Shown in pieces: positions 5,439-7,224 of a DNA stretch of 7,224 nt (positions are counted from its first letter, which is position 1; the number at the start of each line of letters is the position of its first letter). Below the pieces are notes generated by a model. That model made no database searches and was not told the origin of the DNA. It was given only the letters and a program-made list of their open reading frames with translations. The DNA comes from Nitrospinota bacterium (GTDB lineage: Bacteria > Nitrospinota_A > JADGAW01), in NCBI GenBank assembly GCA_015231815.1, contig JADGAW010000110.1, positions 1 to 7,224 on the forward strand, written 5' to 3'. Made by a program: the position numbers and the translations under genes.

Positions 5439-7224
5439 TTAAGCGGTTTTTAAGTTCTCAAGTTCTTCCCATCGCTTATAAAGGGTATCGACATCTTCCT
5501 GAGCAGCTTTTAATTTATCACAATATTCGTGCAGCAGACCGGGGTTGCTGGTAATACTTTTTTCCAATAATTTTTCCTGAAAGCTTTTTACCTCATCCTC
5601 TGCTTTAAGGATTTTTTCTTCGATTTTACTCAACTCTCTTTGTTCGTTGTAGGAGAGTCTTTTTGTTTTCTTTTTTGTTTCAATTAATTTTTCTGCCTTT
5701 TTCTTATCTTTTTCTTTGTCATTTTCTGCTTTGAGCCATTGGTCGAAGTCAGCAAAAAATTCCACTCCTCCTTTTCCGTCAATTCCCATAATATGCGTTG
5801 AAAGCTTGTCCATTAAATAACGGTCATGGGATACAAATACAATTGCTCCGGTGAAATCAAGTAAGCTTTCCTCCAAGACTTCAAGAGTTGGAATATCAAG
5901 GTCATTGGTTGGTTCATCGAGAAGTAAAATATCTGCCGGCTTTAACATTAACCGGGCTATAAGAATTCGAGCCTGTTCACCGCCGGAAAGTTTTCTTATG
6001 GGCATTTCCAAGTCGTCTGTTTTGAATAGAAATTTTTTTGCCCAGCTTGCCACATGAATTAATCGACCTCGATACTCCACCGTATCGCCTGAGGGAGCAA
6101 GAGCAATCTTTAGTTTCATATCGGGGTCGAGCTGTTCACGTTTTTGATCAAATACTGCGACCTTAAGGGTGTTGGCATACTCAACTTTCCCCGAATCTGG
6201 CTTAAGTTTTCCCTCCAGAAGTGACATAAATGTACTTTTCCCAGTTCCGTTTTTTCCCATAATTCCCAAACACATTCCTGGGGAGAGGGTAAGTGAAAGA
6301 TTGTTAAAAAGGGTTTTTCCCCCTAAAGATTTTCCCAGATTTTCAACGTTTATAAGACGCTTGGTTTTTCTGTCAGTAGAGTTAAGGTCAATGCCAATTT
6401 TCCTGTTACTTAAGTTACGCATTCGAATTTCATACAGCTGTTCCCAAAGATGATTGGCACTGTCAATTCTTCCTTTTGCCTTTGTCGTTCTTGCCTTTGG
6501 ACCTCTGCTTAACCATTCTGTTTCCCTTCTCATTTTATTGGCAAGGCTGGCTTCAATGCTTTGTTGATTTTTTGCAAAGGCTTCTTTCTCCATGATGAAC
6601 TCACTGTATTTGCCCTCATATCTAAAATAACCGTCAGGGTATAAACGGTTTAATTCTATGGTGATATTGCATACATTTTCAAGAAAATAACGGTCATGGG
6701 AGACAACCATAAAGGAAAAAGAAGCATTTACGAGAAGGTTTTCCAACCAAAGAATTCCTTCAAGGTCTAAATGGTTTGTCGGCTCATCAAGAAGAAGCAA
6801 ATCGGGTGATTGAATAAGGGCACAAGCGATAGAAAGTCTTTTTTTCCAACCACCAGACATTGTTTCAATTATTTGGTTTTCATCTGGAAATTGAGACAGT
6901 CGTATTATTTTATGAAGTTCCTTGTATTTTTCTGTTTCATCTCTATCAACCTTGCCTAGGGCATCCAATAAAACATTTTCCACGCTGGTTTTTTGGGGAA
7001 ATATATCTGACTGGGGTAGGTAAACAAGTCGGGTGTTTTGTTTGAGGGCAATTTCTCCGCTATCCTTCTTTTCAATTCCTGCTAGAATTTTCAGAAAGGT
7101 CGTCTTGCCTGAACCGTTTGGTCCGATTAATCCGATTGATTCCCCCTCATTTACTCCCAGTGATATCTCTTTAAAAAGTCTTTGGGAACCAAAGGACTTT
7201 GTTATATTCTGACAGCTTAATAGT
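5439..7224 (-). CDS. uup: ABC-F ATPase, Uup type (start lies beyond window)
   Basis: The minus-strand frame is open from the right edge to TAA at 5439-5441, giving 594 visible residues. Only a few N-terminal residues are missing, since the visible part begins LLSCQNITKSFGSQ, the usual first strand. There are two ATPase cassettes and no membrane domain. Cassette 1 has Walker A GPNGSGKTT (about 34-42), signature SGGWKKR (122-128) and Walker B LLLLDEPTNHLD (142-153). Cassette 2 has Walker A GKNGTGKST (323-331), signature LSGGEQAR (412-419) and Walker B LLLDEPTNDLD (433-443). The inter-domain linker (about 180-280) is charged. The last 85 or so residues form a Lys/Glu-rich coiled coil that includes KRLSYNEQRELSKIEEKI and ends RWEELENLK. 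That tail is the hallmark of Uup, which is linked to ribosome function and to limiting precise transposon excision through DNA-junction binding. The GTG at 6983 is an internal Val, not the start. An EttA or antibiotic-resistance ABC-F is less likely because of the tail. Confidence 0.92.
   Translation of the reverse strand, partial: LLSCQNITKSFGSQRLFKEISLGVNEGESIGLIGPNGSGKTTFLKILAGIEKKDSGEIALKQNTRLVYLPQSDIFPQKTSVENVLLDALGKVDRDETEKYKELHKIIRLSQFPDENQIIETMSGGWKKRLSIACALIQSPDLLLLDEPTNHLDLEGILWLENLLVNASFSFMVVSHDRYFLENVCNITIELNRLYPDGYFRYEGKYSEFIMEKEAFAKNQQSIEASLANKMRRETEWLSRGPKARTTKAKGRIDSANHLWEQLYEIRMRNLSNRKIGIDLNSTDRKTKRLINVENLGKSLGGKTLFNNLSLTLSPGMCLGIMGKNGTGKSTFMSLLEGKLKPDSGKVEYANTLKVAVFDQKREQLDPDMKLKIALAPSGDTVEYRGRLIHVASWAKKFLFKTDDLEMPIRKLSGGEQARILIARLMLKPADILLLDEPTNDLDIPTLEVLEESLLDFTGAIVFVSHDRYLMDKLSTHIMGIDGKGGVEFFADFDQWLKAENDKEKDKKKAEKLIETKKKTKRLSYNEQRELSKIEEKILKAEDEVKSFQEKLLEKSITSNPGLLHEYCDKLKAAQEDVDTLYKRWEELENLKTA

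Noticed and set aside
5815..6701. A 17-base exact direct repeat, aaataacggtcatggga, at 5815-5831 and 6685-6701.
   Set aside because: Both copies encode the same conserved SHDRY motif in the two cassettes of the ABC-F protein, so it reflects domain duplication rather than a mobile or regulatory repeat.

Overview
The window is an AT-rich bacterial chromosomal segment. The organism is probably Gram-negative with a lipopolysaccharide-type envelope, because it carries a heptosyltransferase-like family 9 glycosyltransferase next to a membrane-anchored SGNH protein, plus the remnant of a cyclic-di-GMP EAL protein. No gene fixes the taxon; the single-domain release factor with an MFPV-type start resembles proteins I know from Desulfobacterota-like lineages, but that is a weak hint. 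No rRNA, tRNA, CRISPR, transposase or phage gene is visible.

Layout. Bases 1-2465 are all read on the minus strand. In transcription order they are: prmA (ribosomal protein L11 methyltransferase, 1581-2465); a 5'-truncated EAL phosphodiesterase remnant (1167-1496); a 53-residue single-span membrane microprotein (864-1025); a 49-residue lysine-rich ORF (694-843); a GGQ-type release-factor-like ribosome rescue protein (309-668, or to 803 if an upstream start is used); a 134-base intergenic stretch with a likely promoter; and the first 58 codons of an unknown gene with a very strong ribosome binding site (1-174) that runs off the window. An 86-base divergent intergenic region with a perfect 15-base palindrome separates prmA from three plus-strand genes: a GT9 glycosyltransferase (2552-3616), an SGNH-hydrolase-like membrane protein (3619-4926, only 2 bases later) and a pyridoxamine-5'-phosphate-oxidase-family gene broken by an apparent one-base deletion (4957-5423). 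Convergent to these, on the minus strand, lies most of a Uup-type ABC-F ATPase (5439 to beyond 7224).

How they fit together. Three genes touch translation: PrmA modifies L11, the GGQ protein should release peptides from stalled ribosomes, and the ABC-F ATPase acts at the ribosome. They are not one operon, so this may be coincidence. The GT9 and SGNH genes look like a two-gene unit for building and perhaps acyl-modifying a surface glycan.

No clearly new multi-gene system is present. The least explained parts are the small ORFs upstream of the release factor, the two-frame overlap there, the strongly initiated unknown gene at the left edge, and the two damaged genes (EAL remnant and frameshifted oxidase-family gene).
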